NCBI RefSeq assembly: GCF_003008595.1
Contig: NZ_CP027669.1
Location: forward strand, 3,534,001 to 3,598,000
Source of the DNA: Simplicispira suum
GTDB lineage: Bacteria; Pseudomonadota; Gammaproteobacteria; Burkholderiales; Burkholderiaceae_C
Reading direction: 5' to 3'
Length of the DNA stretch: 64,000 bases
Under the pieces are notes generated by a model. The model saw only the letters and a program-made list of their open reading frames with translations. It was not told the DNA's origin and did not search any database. Each line of letters begins with the position of its first letter. Within the stretch, counting starts at the first letter, position 1. Below, piece by piece: positions 47,084 to 58,244 of the stretch. The translations under genes and the position numbers were made by a program.

Positions 47084-47875
47084 ATGGCAACAAAACCGAT
47101 GAGAACAGGCTACGGCTTGGCACTGGTTGTTGCACTGGCTGGGGTCCTTGCCACACCGGCACGTGCTGCGCTGTTTGAAGACGATGAGGCGCGCCGCGCC
47201 ATCATCGAACTGCGCCAGCGCATTGATACGCTGCAGCAATCGAACCAGCGTGCAGGCGACGATCTGCGTCGCTCGGGCGAAGACACCAGCCAGATGCGCC
47301 GCAGTTTGCTGGATCTGCAAGGCCAGATCGAGGCGCTGCACGTGGAGTTGGCCAAGCTGCGCGGGCAGAACGAGCAATTGGCCCGCGATGTCTCCGAACT
47401 GCAGCGCCTGCAAAAGGAAACCGCGCAAGGCGTCAACGAGCGCCTGAAAAAGTTTGAGCCCGGAAAGGTCACAGTCGACGGACAGGAGTTCGTCGCCGAG
47501 CCGGCCGAGCGGCAAGACTTCGAAGCAGCACTTGCCACGTTCCGTTCCGGCAAGTTTGCTGATGCGGCTACGGCCTTTGCGGCCTTTCTGCGCCAGTTCC
47601 CGCAAAGCGGTTACGTGCCGTCTGCGCGTTTCTGGCTGGGCAATGCCCAGTACGCCACGCGCGACTACAAAGAAGCCATCGGCAACTTCAAGGCCTTGCT
47701 GGCCAGCGCACCCAATCATGCCCGTGCACCTGAAGCCGCCTTGTCAATTGCCAACTGCCAAATGGAACTCAAGGCGACCACCGGAGCGCGCAAAACGCTT
47801 GAGGACCTGATTCGGGTCTATCCCGCCTCGGAGGCAGCAGCGGCCGCCAAGGAGCGGTTGGCGCGCATGAAGTGA
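47084..47875 (+). CDS. cpoB: Cell division coordinator CpoB (YbgF)
   Basis: Periplasmic TPR protein that couples Tol-Pal with peptidoglycan synthesis. It has 263 residues with a signal peptide (YGLALVVALAGVLATPARA), a coiled coil (AIIELRQRIDTLQQSNQRAG through EQLARDVSELQRLQ), and about three C-terminal tetratricopeptide repeats (FRSGKFADAATAFAAFLRQF, GNAQYATRDYKEAIGNFKAL). It lies 3 bases after pal; its stop overlaps the GTG of tcdA. Confidence 0.92.
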   Translation: MATKPMRTGYGLALVVALAGVLATPARAALFEDDEARRAIIELRQRIDTLQQSNQRAGDDLRRSGEDTSQMRRSLLDLQGQIEALHVELAKLRGQNEQLARDVSELQRLQKETAQGVNERLKKFEPGKVTVDGQEFVAEPAERQDFEAALATFRSGKFADAATAFAAFLRQFPQSGYVPSARFWLGNAQYATRDYKEAIGNFKALLASAPNHARAPEAALSIANCQMELKATTGARKTLEDLIRVYPASEAAAAAKERLARMK

Positions 47876-48666
47876 GCGCCACCGCGCCTGCAGCCATCGA
47901 TTCGCGCCGCCGGTTCGGCGGGCTCGATCGGCTCTATGGACCGGCCGGCGCTGCCCGCATCGCCCAGGCCCACATCGCCATCGTCGGCATCGGTGGCGTG
48001 GGCTCCTGGGCTGCTGAGGCCCTGGCCCGCAGCGGCGTGGGGCAGCTCACATTGATCGATCTGGACCATATTGCCGAATCCAACGTCAACCGGCAAATCC
48101 ATGCCATCAATTCCACGCTGGGCCAAGCCAAGGTGCTAGCGATGCGTGAGCGTATTGCCGGCATTCACCCCGATTGCGTCGTGCACTCTATTGAAGAATT
48201 CGTCGAGCCAGGCAATTGGCCAGAAATCCTGCAAGGTGCGCAGGTAGACGGCGTCATTGATGCCTGTGATCAAGTCCACGCCAAAACCGCCATGGCCGCC
48301 TGGGCGCGAAGCCACGAAACGCTGTTCATCGCATCCGGCGCGGCTGGAGGCAAGCGCATGGCGCACCGGCTCGAAGTCGACGACCTCGCCCAGGTCACGC
48401 ACGACCCCCTGCTTGCACAGCTTCGCTACCGCCTGCGCAAGCACCACGCCGCGCCGCGCATGCCTAACAAGCCCTTCGGTATTGCCTGTGTCTTCAGCCG
48501 TGAAGCGGTCATGCAGCCTGATACCTCCTGCGAACTCGACGGACAGATCGATGGTTCGCTCAATTGCCACGGCTACGGCTCGACTGTGGCAGTCACCGCA
48601 AGTTTTGGGCTGTGTGCCGCAGGTTGGATGTTAGACTCGCTGGCGAAGCAGCAAAAAAATGTATAA
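47872..48666 (+). CDS. tcdA: tRNA threonylcarbamoyladenosine dehydratase TcdA (CsdL)
   Basis: ATP-dependent enzyme that cyclises t6A37 to ct6A in tRNAs. It has 264 residues and a GTG start. ThiF/E1-like fold: RRRFGGLDRLYGPAGAARIA, ATP loop VGIGGVGSWAAEALARSGVG, IDLDHIAESNVNRQIHAINS and the DACDQVHAKTAM region. It is directly upstream of tRNA-Lys(UUU), one of the tRNAs that carries this modification at A37. The promoter for the tRNA overlaps its 3' end. Confidence 0.92.
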   Translation: MSATAPAAIDSRRRFGGLDRLYGPAGAARIAQAHIAIVGIGGVGSWAAEALARSGVGQLTLIDLDHIAESNVNRQIHAINSTLGQAKVLAMRERIAGIHPDCVVHSIEEFVEPGNWPEILQGAQVDGVIDACDQVHAKTAMAAWARSHETLFIASGAAGGKRMAHRLEVDDLAQVTHDPLLAQLRYRLRKHHAAPRMPNKPFGIACVFSREAVMQPDTSCELDGQIDGSLNCHGYGSTVAVTASFGLCAAGWMLDSLAKQQKNV

Positions 48667-48667
48667 T
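48662..48667 (+). promoter_or_regulatory. -10 box for tRNA-Lys
   Basis: Perfect TATAAT, 45 bases upstream of the mature tRNA 5' end and just overlapping the tcdA stop. The -35 region is weak (TGGCGA about 15 bases upstream). Confidence 0.6.
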
Positions 48668-48711
48668 TCAAGGCTTTGCTGCAGCTCATTCAGAGCTTTG
48701 CAACAGAGATC

Positions 48712-48787
48712 GGGACGTTAGCTCAGTTGGTAGAGCAGCGGACTTTTAATCCGTTTGTCGTGGGTTCGACCCCCGCACGTCCCACCA
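48712..48787 (+). tRNA. tRNA-Lys (UUU)
   Basis: A 76-base cloverleaf with encoded CCA. The acceptor stem GGGACGT pairs with ACGTCCC, the D-arm reads AGCTCAGTTGGTAGAGC, and the anticodon loop CTTTTAA has anticodon TTT at 48745-48747. The T-arm is TGGGTTCGACCCCCG (slightly irregular), the discriminator A is at 48784, and CCA is at 48785-48787. No integrase or repeated 3' end suggests use as an attachment site. Confidence 0.97.
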
Positions 48788-48800
48788 AGACCACATAAGG

Positions 48801-48839
48801 AAACCCCGCTATCGAATAGATAGTGGGGTTTTTCTTTTC
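48801..48839 (+). terminator. Intrinsic terminator after tRNA-Lys
   Basis: 13-bp stem AAACCCCGCTATC / GATAGTGGGGTTT (one G-T pair) with loop GAATA, followed by TTCTTTTCTT. It starts 14 bases after the tRNA CCA end. Confidence 0.88.
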
Positions 48840-48952
48840 TTAGTTTGTGTCGGGATATGCGGCGACGAGCAGCGTGCTACTTCGCAGGCGGATCAGATTG
48901 CTTCGACAGCCTGGCCGTTGCCAACGGTTTTCCTGACTAAATAAACCAGCAC

Positions 48953-49405
48953 TCACCCCAACACGCTGCGCCGGTCGATCTTGCGGCTGAGCACGATGCT
49001 GGTCTGGGTTTTGTGGACGCCCTCCATCTGGCCGATGCGGTCAAGTAGGCCGTCGAGTTGCTCGTGGCTGATGCAGCGCAGAAATGCCAAGTAGTCAAAG
49101 TGGCCGCTGACGGCCGATACCTCTTCTACTTCGACCATGCCGGCAAGCATGCGCAAGACGGCTGGGGCTGTTTGCGGCAATACGCTCAGACTGCACCAGG
49201 CACGCACGGTGGCTTGGTCCATGGATGCTCCCAGGCGCACACCATAGCCTGCGACGACACCAGAGCGTTCCAAGCGCGCAATGCGGGCCACAACGGTGGT
49301 GCGGGCCAAGCCCAGCTTCCGCGCAAGAGCGGCAGTGCCCTCACGGGCATTCGCCTGAAGCAGACTCAGGAGTTGGCGGTCGGTGCCATCCAAGAGGGTG
49401 TTCAT
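48953..49405 (-). CDS. Lrp/AsnC family transcriptional regulator
   Basis: 150 residues: N-terminal helix-turn-helix (LDGTDRQLLSLLQANAREGT, ALARKLGLARTTVVARIARL) and a C-terminal RAM effector domain (VEEVSAVSGHFDYLAFLRCI). Probably an amino-acid-sensing octamer. It is divergent from the saccharopine-dehydrogenase-like gene, and the spacer holds phased TGACGA half-sites, so it likely controls itself and that gene. Lysine or a related amino acid is the natural guess for ligand. Confidence 0.9.
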   Translation of the reverse strand: MNTLLDGTDRQLLSLLQANAREGTAALARKLGLARTTVVARIARLERSGVVAGYGVRLGASMDQATVRAWCSLSVLPQTAPAVLRMLAGMVEVEEVSAVSGHFDYLAFLRCISHEQLDGLLDRIGQMEGVHKTQTSIVLSRKIDRRSVLG

Positions 49406-49410
49406 ACTTA

Positions 49411-49460
49411 TCGTCGGTTCATTTCGTCACTATGACGAATATTAATCTATTGTTTGACGA
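49411..49460. promoter_or_regulatory. Probable Lrp-type operator array between divergent genes
   Basis: Perfect inverted repeat TTCGTCA-CTA-TGACGAA at 49423-49439. Further half-sites are TCGTCG at 49411-49416 and TGACGA at 49455-49460, the latter two helical turns (22 bases) after the TGACGA at 49433. The array sits 6-55 bases upstream of the regulator start. Confidence 0.7.
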
Positions 49461-49547
49461 TTTGTGCGCTGCACACTGACATCTTTGGACCGTAGCATCA
49501 AAGCGTGCCGCGCCACAGCGCCACCCACAAAAACAAGGAGACACACT

Positions 49548-50654
49548 ATGACCTCACAATGCCGTTCCATCACCATCCTGGGCGCCGGCCACATCGGTTT
49601 CGCCATGGCTTTGCTGCTTGCACGCAGCGGCGACTATGACGTTCTGGTGGCTGACCGCGACGTGGCGCGCCTGAAAGCTGTTGCTGCGCTTGGCCTGCAA
49701 ACGCTGGCAACGCCTGACGAAGCCGCCTTGCAGAAGGCAATTCATGGCCGCTATGCGGTACTCAACGCGTTGCCTTTCCATTGCGCCGTGGATGTGGCCA
49801 CGCAATGCGTGCAAGCAGGCGTGCATTATTTTGACCTCACCGAGGACGTGCAAAGCACCCAGGCCATTCGCGCCTTGGCCAAGGGTGCGCGCAGTGTGCT
49901 CATGCCCCAGTGCGGGCTTGCTCCGGGGTTCATCGGCATCGTCGGGAACGATCTGGCGCGCCGCTTCGATGAGCTGCACAGCCTGCGCATGCTCGTGGGA
50001 GCGCTGCCGCGCTACCCGCAAGGAGCGCTGCGCTACAACCTGACCTGGAGCACCGAAGGCTTGATCAACGAGTACTGCAACCCCTGCGAAGCCATCGTGG
50101 ACGGCCAGGCCACCACCGTTGCAGCGCTCGACGGCCTGGAAACCTTTGCGCTCGATGGCGTGGAATACGAGGCCTTCAACACCTCGGGCGGCCTGGGCAC
50201 GCTGACCGAAACCCTGGCGGGCAAAGCGCGACAGGTGGATTACAAGTCCATTCGCTATCCAGGCCATTGCGCCATTCTCAAGCTGCTGCTCAATGACCTG
50301 CGCCTGCGTGATCGGCGCGACCTGCTCAAGGAAATTTTCGAGGCCGCCATTCCGACCACCGAGCAGGACGTGATTGTGGTGTTTGCCAGTGCCTCGGGCC
50401 TGCGGGACGGGCGGCTGGTGCAGGATTCGTATTCGGCCCGCATTGTCGGGGCCGAAGTGACGGGGCAGCGCCTGAGCGCTATTCAGCGCACGACGGCCGC
50501 CGGGATCTGTACTGCGCTGGATCTGGTAGCGCAGGGCAGGCTGCCGCAGCAGGGCTTTGTCGGGCAAGAGACAGTGGCTCTGCAGGATTTTCTAGGCAAC
50601 CGGTTTGGGCAGGCCTACGCCACGGAATGCGCGGGGGAGACCGTGGCCGCATGA
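49548..50654 (+). CDS. Saccharopine dehydrogenase-like NAD(P)-binding protein
   Basis: 368 residues from ATG at 49548 (AACAAGGAGA upstream). Rossmann start ITILGAGHIGFAMALLLARS, then LNALPFHCAVDVATQCVQAG and the catalytic-region YFDLTEDVQSTQAIRALAKG, matching bacterial homologs of saccharopine/lysine-6-dehydrogenase. It may oxidise lysine or a related amino acid. The divergent Lrp regulator supports an amino-acid catabolic role. No partner enzyme (for example an aminoadipate semialdehyde dehydrogenase) is adjacent. Confidence 0.85.
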   Translation: MTSQCRSITILGAGHIGFAMALLLARSGDYDVLVADRDVARLKAVAALGLQTLATPDEAALQKAIHGRYAVLNALPFHCAVDVATQCVQAGVHYFDLTEDVQSTQAIRALAKGARSVLMPQCGLAPGFIGIVGNDLARRFDELHSLRMLVGALPRYPQGALRYNLTWSTEGLINEYCNPCEAIVDGQATTVAALDGLETFALDGVEYEAFNTSGGLGTLTETLAGKARQVDYKSIRYPGHCAILKLLLNDLRLRDRRDLLKEIFEAAIPTTEQDVIVVFASASGLRDGRLVQDSYSARIVGAEVTGQRLSAIQRTTAAGICTALDLVAQGRLPQQGFVGQETVALQDFLGNRFGQAYATECAGETVAA

Positions 50655-50690
50655 ACTCAAGGCCTCATGCGACCACGGACAAAGCTGTGC

Positions 50691-52529
50691 TTAACGACCT
50701 CCGGGTTTTTGGTACATGCCCTCGATGGCTTGTGCGAAATAGGCAATCAAATTGTTGCGCTTGAGCTTGAGCGTGGGCGTCATGAAACCGTTTTCTATGG
50801 TCCAGGGCTCCAGAGTGCAGTGCACAGCGCGGGGCAAGGCGTAGCGCGGAAAGCTGGCGGTGCTGGTTTCGATGCGCGCCAAAATGGCGCGGTGCACTGC
50901 GGCGTTGTTCGGGCTGTCCGGGTCTTGGGGGGCCAGCCCCAGCCCCTCGGCCAGGCGCAGCCATTCGTCACGCTTGAGAACCGCCACGCAGGCGATGAAG
51001 GGTCGGTTTTCGCCCACCACCAAGGTCTGTTCGAGCAAGGGGTCAGACTGCAGGGCGAGCTCCAGGTCGCCCGGCGGGATTTTCTCGCCGGTCGATGTGA
51101 CGATGATCTCCTTGATGCGCCCTCGGATATAAATGCGGCCTTCCACGATGTCGGCCTGATCCCCGGTGCCCAGCCAGCCGTCAGCGTCCAGGGTTTTTGC
51201 GGTGTCTTCGGGGCGCTTCCAGTAGCCTTTCATCACGATGGGACCACGCACCTGCAACTCGCGGTTCTCGCCAATGCGCACTTCCACGCCCGGCAGCGCA
51301 CGGCCCACGCTGGCAGGATCGTTGTCGTGCACCGTGTTCACGCAAACCACGGGCGAGGTTTCTGTCATCCCGTAACCCTGCACCAACGGCAGGCCCAGGC
51401 CGAGAAAGCATTTTGCGATGGTGGGCGAGAGCGGTGCGCCGCCGCTGACCGCCACGCGCACGCGCCCGCCAAACTGCGCCAGCAATGGGTTTGCCACCAG
51501 GGCCTGCAGCACAGACCAGGGCAGCAGGTGCATCCAGCCGCTCTGGGTTTCCTCAGGCGGCGGCAGGCCCTGCGCACGGCAAAAGCGCTGCCAGCCCTTG
51601 GACTTCGCGGCTTCATAGAGCTGCATCTTCCAGGGTGTGGGCGACAGTGTTTCGAGCAGCTTGGCGTGGACGCGCTCGTAAATGCGCGGCACCGAGACCA
51701 GTACCGTGGGGCGAATGGTTTTCAGGTCATCGGCCAGCAACGCCACCGATCGTGCAAATGCCACGCAGCAACCCGCCGCGATGGGCAGGTAATAGCCCCC
51801 CGTGCGCTCGAAGGTGTGCGACAGCGGCAGGAACGACAAAAAAACGTCGTCCTGGGTGGGTGCAATGCGTTCGAGCACGGCCTGCACATCGCTGACCACG
51901 TTGCGGTGCGTCAGCATGACGCCCTTGGGTTTGCCGGTGGTGCCCGAGGTGTAGACGATGGCGGCGAGGTCATCTGGGCTGGGCGGCATAGCCACCTGTG
52001 CAGTCAGGGGCTGCCCCGTGGCGTCCAGCCATTGTGCAAGCGAGACCAGCGCCGGGCCCTCGATGCGCGTTGGATAGGTCGGATCTTCATCCGTTACCAC
52101 CACAGCGCGAAGCGCCGGAAAGGGTGTGCCTACAGCACGAATCTGGTCCCATTGCTCCGCTCGGCTCACGATGAGCACGGAGGCCTCGCAATCTTGGAGG
52201 ATGTACGCAATGCTGCCTGGGTTGCCGATGGCGTGCAGCGGCACCGGTACGCAACCGGCCGCCAGGGTGGATTGGTCTGCGCACACGGCGTGCAGACCGT
52301 TGGGTAGCAAGATGGCCACGCGTGCGCCGTGGGGCAACTGCATGGCAATCAGGGCCTGGGTCCACGAGGCCACGTGCCCTGCGGTTTGGGACCAGCTTAG
52401 GTCAAACCAGGTCTGCTTGGCAGGGTCGTAGAGGCGGTACGCCGGAGCGCCGGGGGTCAGGGCAACCCGATGGGTGAAAAGCTGGGGAAGTGTGCGCGCG
52501 CAGGAAATGTCAGGTGTAAAAGGGGTCAT
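50691..52529 (-). CDS. Long-chain acyl-CoA synthetase (AMP-forming, FadD15-like)
   Basis: 612 residues: AMP motif IVYTSGTTGKPKGVMLTHRN, then DVFLSFLPLSHTFERTGGYY, VQGYGMTETSPVVCVNTVHD, DGWLGTGDQADIVEGRIYIR with the adenylate Asp, and the hinge RIKEIIVTSTGEKIPPGDLE. The long-chain subgroup (FAA1/FadD15) typically has about 600 residues. It is convergent with the saccharopine-like gene (37 bases) and reads in the same direction as the GntR regulator, 142 bases downstream of it, so it could belong to that regulator's transcript. Confidence 0.92.
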   Translation of the reverse strand: MTPFTPDISCARTLPQLFTHRVALTPGAPAYRLYDPAKQTWFDLSWSQTAGHVASWTQALIAMQLPHGARVAILLPNGLHAVCADQSTLAAGCVPVPLHAIGNPGSIAYILQDCEASVLIVSRAEQWDQIRAVGTPFPALRAVVVTDEDPTYPTRIEGPALVSLAQWLDATGQPLTAQVAMPPSPDDLAAIVYTSGTTGKPKGVMLTHRNVVSDVQAVLERIAPTQDDVFLSFLPLSHTFERTGGYYLPIAAGCCVAFARSVALLADDLKTIRPTVLVSVPRIYERVHAKLLETLSPTPWKMQLYEAAKSKGWQRFCRAQGLPPPEETQSGWMHLLPWSVLQALVANPLLAQFGGRVRVAVSGGAPLSPTIAKCFLGLGLPLVQGYGMTETSPVVCVNTVHDNDPASVGRALPGVEVRIGENRELQVRGPIVMKGYWKRPEDTAKTLDADGWLGTGDQADIVEGRIYIRGRIKEIIVTSTGEKIPPGDLELALQSDPLLEQTLVVGENRPFIACVAVLKRDEWLRLAEGLGLAPQDPDSPNNAAVHRAILARIETSTASFPRYALPRAVHCTLEPWTIENGFMTPTLKLKRNNLIAYFAQAIEGMYQKPGGR

Positions 52530-52671
52530 CGATGGGGCAGTGTGGGGTCAGGCCCGCGGCAGTGGAACAGGGGCCAAGGTACGGGAAAACCCTGAAATCA
52601 TAGCCCCCAGAACCACCGCCACGTCGCTGATCTCATCAGCAAGCGCCGGAGCGTGCCACACCGGAAGAGCG

Positions 52672-53307
52672 TCAGGCGGCGGCTTCCAAGCCGTGCGAAA
52701 AGTGGCTTTGCATGGCCTCGACGGCCGCAGCAGTATCGCGCGCCAGCAAGGCGGCCATGATGGCGCGGTGCTCGTTCAGCGAGTCTTCTATGCGGCCCTG
52801 CTTGAGCAAGGAATTGTGGCGGTTGAGCTTCATCACTTTGCGCAAGTCAGCCACCATCTGGCTGCGCCAGCGGTTGCCCGACAACTCCAAAAGCCGCATG
52901 TGAAATTGCTCATTCAGGGCAAAAAACCGGTCACGTTCGCCCGTTGTCGTTTCCAACTCGGCATGCAATTGCTCTAACGCGTGCAAATCCTCTGGTTTGG
53001 CGGTTTTTGCCACCACGCCGGCAGAATCACTTTCCAGCAGGCTGAGCAGATGGTAGACGTCGCGCAAATCCTTTTCCGACATCTCCGTGACGTAGGCGCC
53101 ACGCCGTACCTTCATGGTGACCAGACCTTCCGCAGCCAGGACTTTGAGCGCCTCGCGCAGCGGGGTGCGGCTGATGCCAAACTCTTCGGCAATGCGCAAC
53201 TCGTCAATCCAGCTTCCAGGTTCCAGCTCACGGCGAAAGATGCGCTGGCGCAGTTCCTCAGCCACCTCCTGGTAGAGCGCGCGGGGAGTGAGCGTGATGG
53301 AAGACAT
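52672..53307 (-). CDS. GntR family regulator (FadR/FCD subfamily)
   Basis: 211 residues from ATG at 53307 (MSSITLTPRALYQEVAEELR); a far longer open frame continuing into mcm antisense is not coding. Winged helix: RIAEEFGISRTPLREALKVL and AAEGLVTMKVRRGAYVTEM. The helical FCD effector domain carries likely metal/ligand residues in ALNEQFHMRLLELSGN and NEHRAIMAALLARD. It is divergent from methylmalonyl-CoA mutase with an AT-rich spacer, so it most likely controls the propionyl-CoA operon; its ligand may be propionyl-CoA or methylmalonyl-CoA (inference). Confidence 0.9.
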   Translation of the reverse strand: MSSITLTPRALYQEVAEELRQRIFRRELEPGSWIDELRIAEEFGISRTPLREALKVLAAEGLVTMKVRRGAYVTEMSEKDLRDVYHLLSLLESDSAGVVAKTAKPEDLHALEQLHAELETTTGERDRFFALNEQFHMRLLELSGNRWRSQMVADLRKVMKLNRHNSLLKQGRIEDSLNEHRAIMAALLARDTAAAVEAMQSHFSHGLEAAA

Positions 53308-53439
53308 GGGCAGATTGTAAGCTGGATGGAATATTTTGAATGAATAATTATAAATGATGTAAACTTCATTGCGTTTCGGTCCTACGCTTTGCACCCACAG
53401 CAGTAGCCGCTGCGCCCACCTTTCAAAGAGTTGTCCGCC
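53308..53439. promoter_or_regulatory. Divergent gntR-mcm control region
   Basis: 132-base spacer with an AT-rich core at 53331-53370, unlike the GC-rich surroundings. A -10-like TATAAA lies at 53349-53354. The inverted arms AATGA (53353-53357) and TCATT (53366-53370) flank TGTAAACT. They are candidates for the regulator's operator, overlapping the mcm promoter. Confidence 0.5.
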
Positions 53440-55601
<2,162 letters not shown>

Positions 55602-55605
<4 letters not shown>

Positions 55606-56630
55606 TCCCTGCGGCGATTCTCGACGGCATCCTGCATGGCAGCGCCGCCCAGCAGCGCCGCGCCATCGCCAAGGCCATCACCCTGCTCGAATCGACCCGT
55701 GCCGACCACCGCGCCCAGGGCGATGCGTTGCTGACCGCGTTGCTGCCGCACACCGGCAAGGCGTTTCGCCTCGGCATCAGCGGCGTGCCGGGCGTTGGCA
55801 AATCCACCTTCATCGAGGCGCTGGGCCTGTACCTTATCGCCCAGGGCCACCGCGTGGCGGTGCTGACCATCGACCCGTCGAGCAGCGTCTCAGGCGGCTC
55901 CATCCTGGGCGACAAGACGCGCATGGAGCACCTGTCGGTCAATGACCAGGCCTACATCCGCCCCAGCCCCAGCAGCGGCACGCTGGGTGGCGTCGCAGAG
56001 AAAACGCGCGAGGCCATGCTGGTGTGCGAGGCGGCGGGTTACGACGTGGTGATTGTGGAGACGGTGGGCGTGGGCCAGTCGGAAACGGCCGCCGCCAGCA
56101 TGACCGACATGTTCGTGTTGCTGCAACTGCCCAACGCCGGCGACGACCTGCAGGCCATCAAGAAGGGCGTGATGGAAATTGCCGACCTGGTGGTCATCAA
56201 CAAGGCCGATCTCGACCCCCATGCCGCCATGCGGGCCGATGCGCAAATTACTTCGAGCCTGCGCATCCTCAGCCAGCATGGAAACCCCGAAAACTCGCGC
56301 CACGACAAGGCGCTCTGGCATCCCAAAGTGCTGCAGATCAGCGCGCTGCTGGGACAGGGCGTAGATGGTTTTTGGGATGCTGTTTCGCAGTACCGCGAGC
56401 TGCAAACGGCCAACGGCCGTCTGGCCACGCGGCGCGAAAAACAGGCCCTGGCCTGGATGTGGGAGCGCATCGACGCCGGGCTCAAGCAGGCGTTTCGCCA
56501 GCATCCGCAAGTCAAAAATCTGCTGCCCGCTTTGCAGCAAGACGTGGCGGCGGGGCGCATTGCGGCCTCCACTGCAGCAAGAAATCTGCTCTCCGCGCAA
56601 TCAGGGCAAGCGCTGTCAGCTATTGAATAA
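55602..56630 (+). CDS. meaB: Methylmalonyl-CoA mutase-associated GTPase MeaB (ArgK/YgfD)
   Basis: G-protein chaperone protecting the mutase and gating cofactor loading. It has 342 residues, with a GTG start overlapping the mcm stop. P-loop [56 protein letters not shown] and the guanine motif [14 protein letters not shown]. Residues ~330-342 and the stop ([11 protein letters not shown]) are encoded by a dispersed repeat copy, so the natural C-terminus may have been replaced. Confidence 0.95.
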
Positions 56631-56642
56631 ATAGCAATTCAA
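56590..56642 (+). repeat. Dispersed palindromic repeat, copy 9, meaB 3' end
   Basis: CTCTCCGCGCAATCAGGGCA, AGCGCTGTCAGCTATTGAAT, AAATAGCAATTC. The AAGCGCTGTCAGCTATTGAA-TAAATAG part is typical of the family. It provides the last codons and the TAA of meaB. Confidence 0.7.
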
Positions 56643-56670
56643 CCAATACAGGTTCACTCAAAGGACGACC

Positions 56671-58203
56671 ATGCAAGACATCCTCGATCAACTGGAGAAA
56701 AAGCGCGCGCTGGCCCGCCTGGGCGGCGGGCAAAAGCGCATAGATTCGCAGCATGCCAAGGGCAAGCTCACGGCGCGCGAGCGCATCGAGCTGCTGCTGG
56801 ACGATGGCACCTTTGAAGAATGGGACATGTTTGTCGAGCACCGCTGTACCGATTTCGGCATGCAGGACAACAAGATTCCGGGCGACGGCGTGGTCACCGG
56901 CTACGGCCTCATTAATGGGCGCCTCGCATTTGTCTTCAGCCAGGACTTCACCGTATTTGGTGGAGCCCTGTCCGAGACGCATGCCGAGAAAATCTGCAAG
57001 GTCATGGACCAGGCCATGAAGGTCGGCGCGCCAGTGATCGGCCTGAATGACTCGGGCGGCGCGCGCATCCAGGAGGGGGTGGCCAGCCTGGGCGGCTACG
57101 CCGACGTGTTCCAGCGCAACGTGATGGCCAGCGGTGTGGTGCCGCAGATCAGCATGATCATGGGGCCTTGCGCTGGCGGTGCCGTCTATTCGCCCGCCAT
57201 GACCGACTTCATCTTCATGGTCAAGGACAGCAGCTACATGTTCGTCACCGGCCCCGAGGTGGTGAAAACCGTGACACACGAAAGTGTCACGGCCGAGGAA
57301 CTGGGCGGCGCCATTACCCACACCACCAAGAGCGGCGTGGCAGACATGGCGTTCGAGAACGACGTCGAGGCGCTGCTGATGCTGCGCCGCCTCTACAACT
57401 ACCTGCCGCTGAACAACCGCGAAAAGGCTCCTGTGCGCCCCAGCAACGACCCGGCCGACCGGGCGGACAAGTCGCTCGACACCCTGGTACCGGCCAACGC
57501 CAACCAGCCCTACGACATGAAGGAGCTGATCGTCAAAACGGTGGACGACGGCGACTTCTTCGAGCTGCAACCCGATTACGCCAAGAACATCGTCATCGGT
57601 CTGGCCCGCATGGAAGGCCAGACCGTCGGCATTGTTGCCAACCAGCCGCTGGTGCTGGCCGGGTGCCTGGATATCAAATCGAGCATCAAGGCCGCGCGCT
57701 TCGTGCGCTTTTGCGATGCCTTCAACATCCCCGTGCTCACGTTTGTGGATGTGCCCGGTTTCATGCCCGGCACGTCGCAGGAGTACAGCGGCATCATCAA
57801 ACACGGCGCCAAGCTCTTGTTTGCCTATGCCGAATGCACCGTACCCAAGATCACCGTCATTACCCGCAAGGCCTACGGCGGTGCCTACGATGTGATGAGC
57901 TCCAAGCACCTGCGCGGCGACGTGAACCTGGCCTGGCCGAATGCAGAGATTGCCGTGATGGGTGCCAAGGGCGCCGTGGAAATCATTTTCCGGGAGGACA
58001 AGAACGACCCGGTCAAGCTGGCTGCCCGCGAAGCGGAATACAAGGAGCGTTTTGCCAACCCGTTTGTGGCCGGTGCCCGTGGCTTTATCGACGACGTCAT
58101 CCTGCCGCACGAGACTAGGAAGCGCATCTGCCGATCGCTGGTCATGCTGCGCGATAAAAAGCTGGAAAACCCATGGCGTAAGCACGGAAACATTCCCCTC
58201 TGA
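56671..58203 (+). CDS. pccB: Propionyl-CoA carboxylase, carboxyltransferase (beta) subunit
   Basis: Transfers carboxyl from biotin to propionyl-CoA, giving methylmalonyl-CoA. It has 510 residues in two crotonase-like halves: [20 protein letters not shown] (CoA site), [20 protein letters not shown] (oxyanion), then [20 protein letters not shown] and [20 protein letters not shown] (biotin site). The length and motifs match propionyl- rather than acetyl-CoA carboxylase. CAAAGGACGACC precedes the ATG. Confidence 0.95.
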   Translation: MQDILDQLEKKRALARLGGGQKRIDSQHAKGKLTARERIELLLDDGTFEEWDMFVEHRCTDFGMQDNKIPGDGVVTGYGLINGRLAFVFSQDFTVFGGALSETHAEKICKVMDQAMKVGAPVIGLNDSGGARIQEGVASLGGYADVFQRNVMASGVVPQISMIMGPCAGGAVYSPAMTDFIFMVKDSSYMFVTGPEVVKTVTHESVTAEELGGAITHTTKSGVADMAFENDVEALLMLRRLYNYLPLNNREKAPVRPSNDPADRADKSLDTLVPANANQPYDMKELIVKTVDDGDFFELQPDYAKNIVIGLARMEGQTVGIVANQPLVLAGCLDIKSSIKAARFVRFCDAFNIPVLTFVDVPGFMPGTSQEYSGIIKHGAKLLFAYAECTVPKITVITRKAYGGAYDVMSSKHLRGDVNLAWPNAEIAVMGAKGAVEIIFREDKNDPVKLAAREAEYKERFANPFVAGARGFIDDVILPHETRKRICRSLVMLRDKKLENPWRKHGNIPL

Positions 58204-58244
58204 GCGGCACGTATCGGGTCAGAACCTTTAGAAAGAAATTCATC

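Noticed and set aside
48712..48952. tRNA-Lys as an attachment site of a mobile element
   Set aside because: No integrase gene and no repeat of the tRNA 3' end in the window; the downstream sequence is a normal terminator and an Lrp gene.
50667..52307. 546-codon + strand frame over the acyl-CoA synthetase
   Set aside because: Shadow frame; the - strand gene has every adenylate-forming motif.
53308..53439. Cobalamin riboswitch upstream of methylmalonyl-CoA mutase
   Set aside because: The spacer is only 132 bases and lacks a B12-box-like sequence; the divergent GntR gene is the more natural control.
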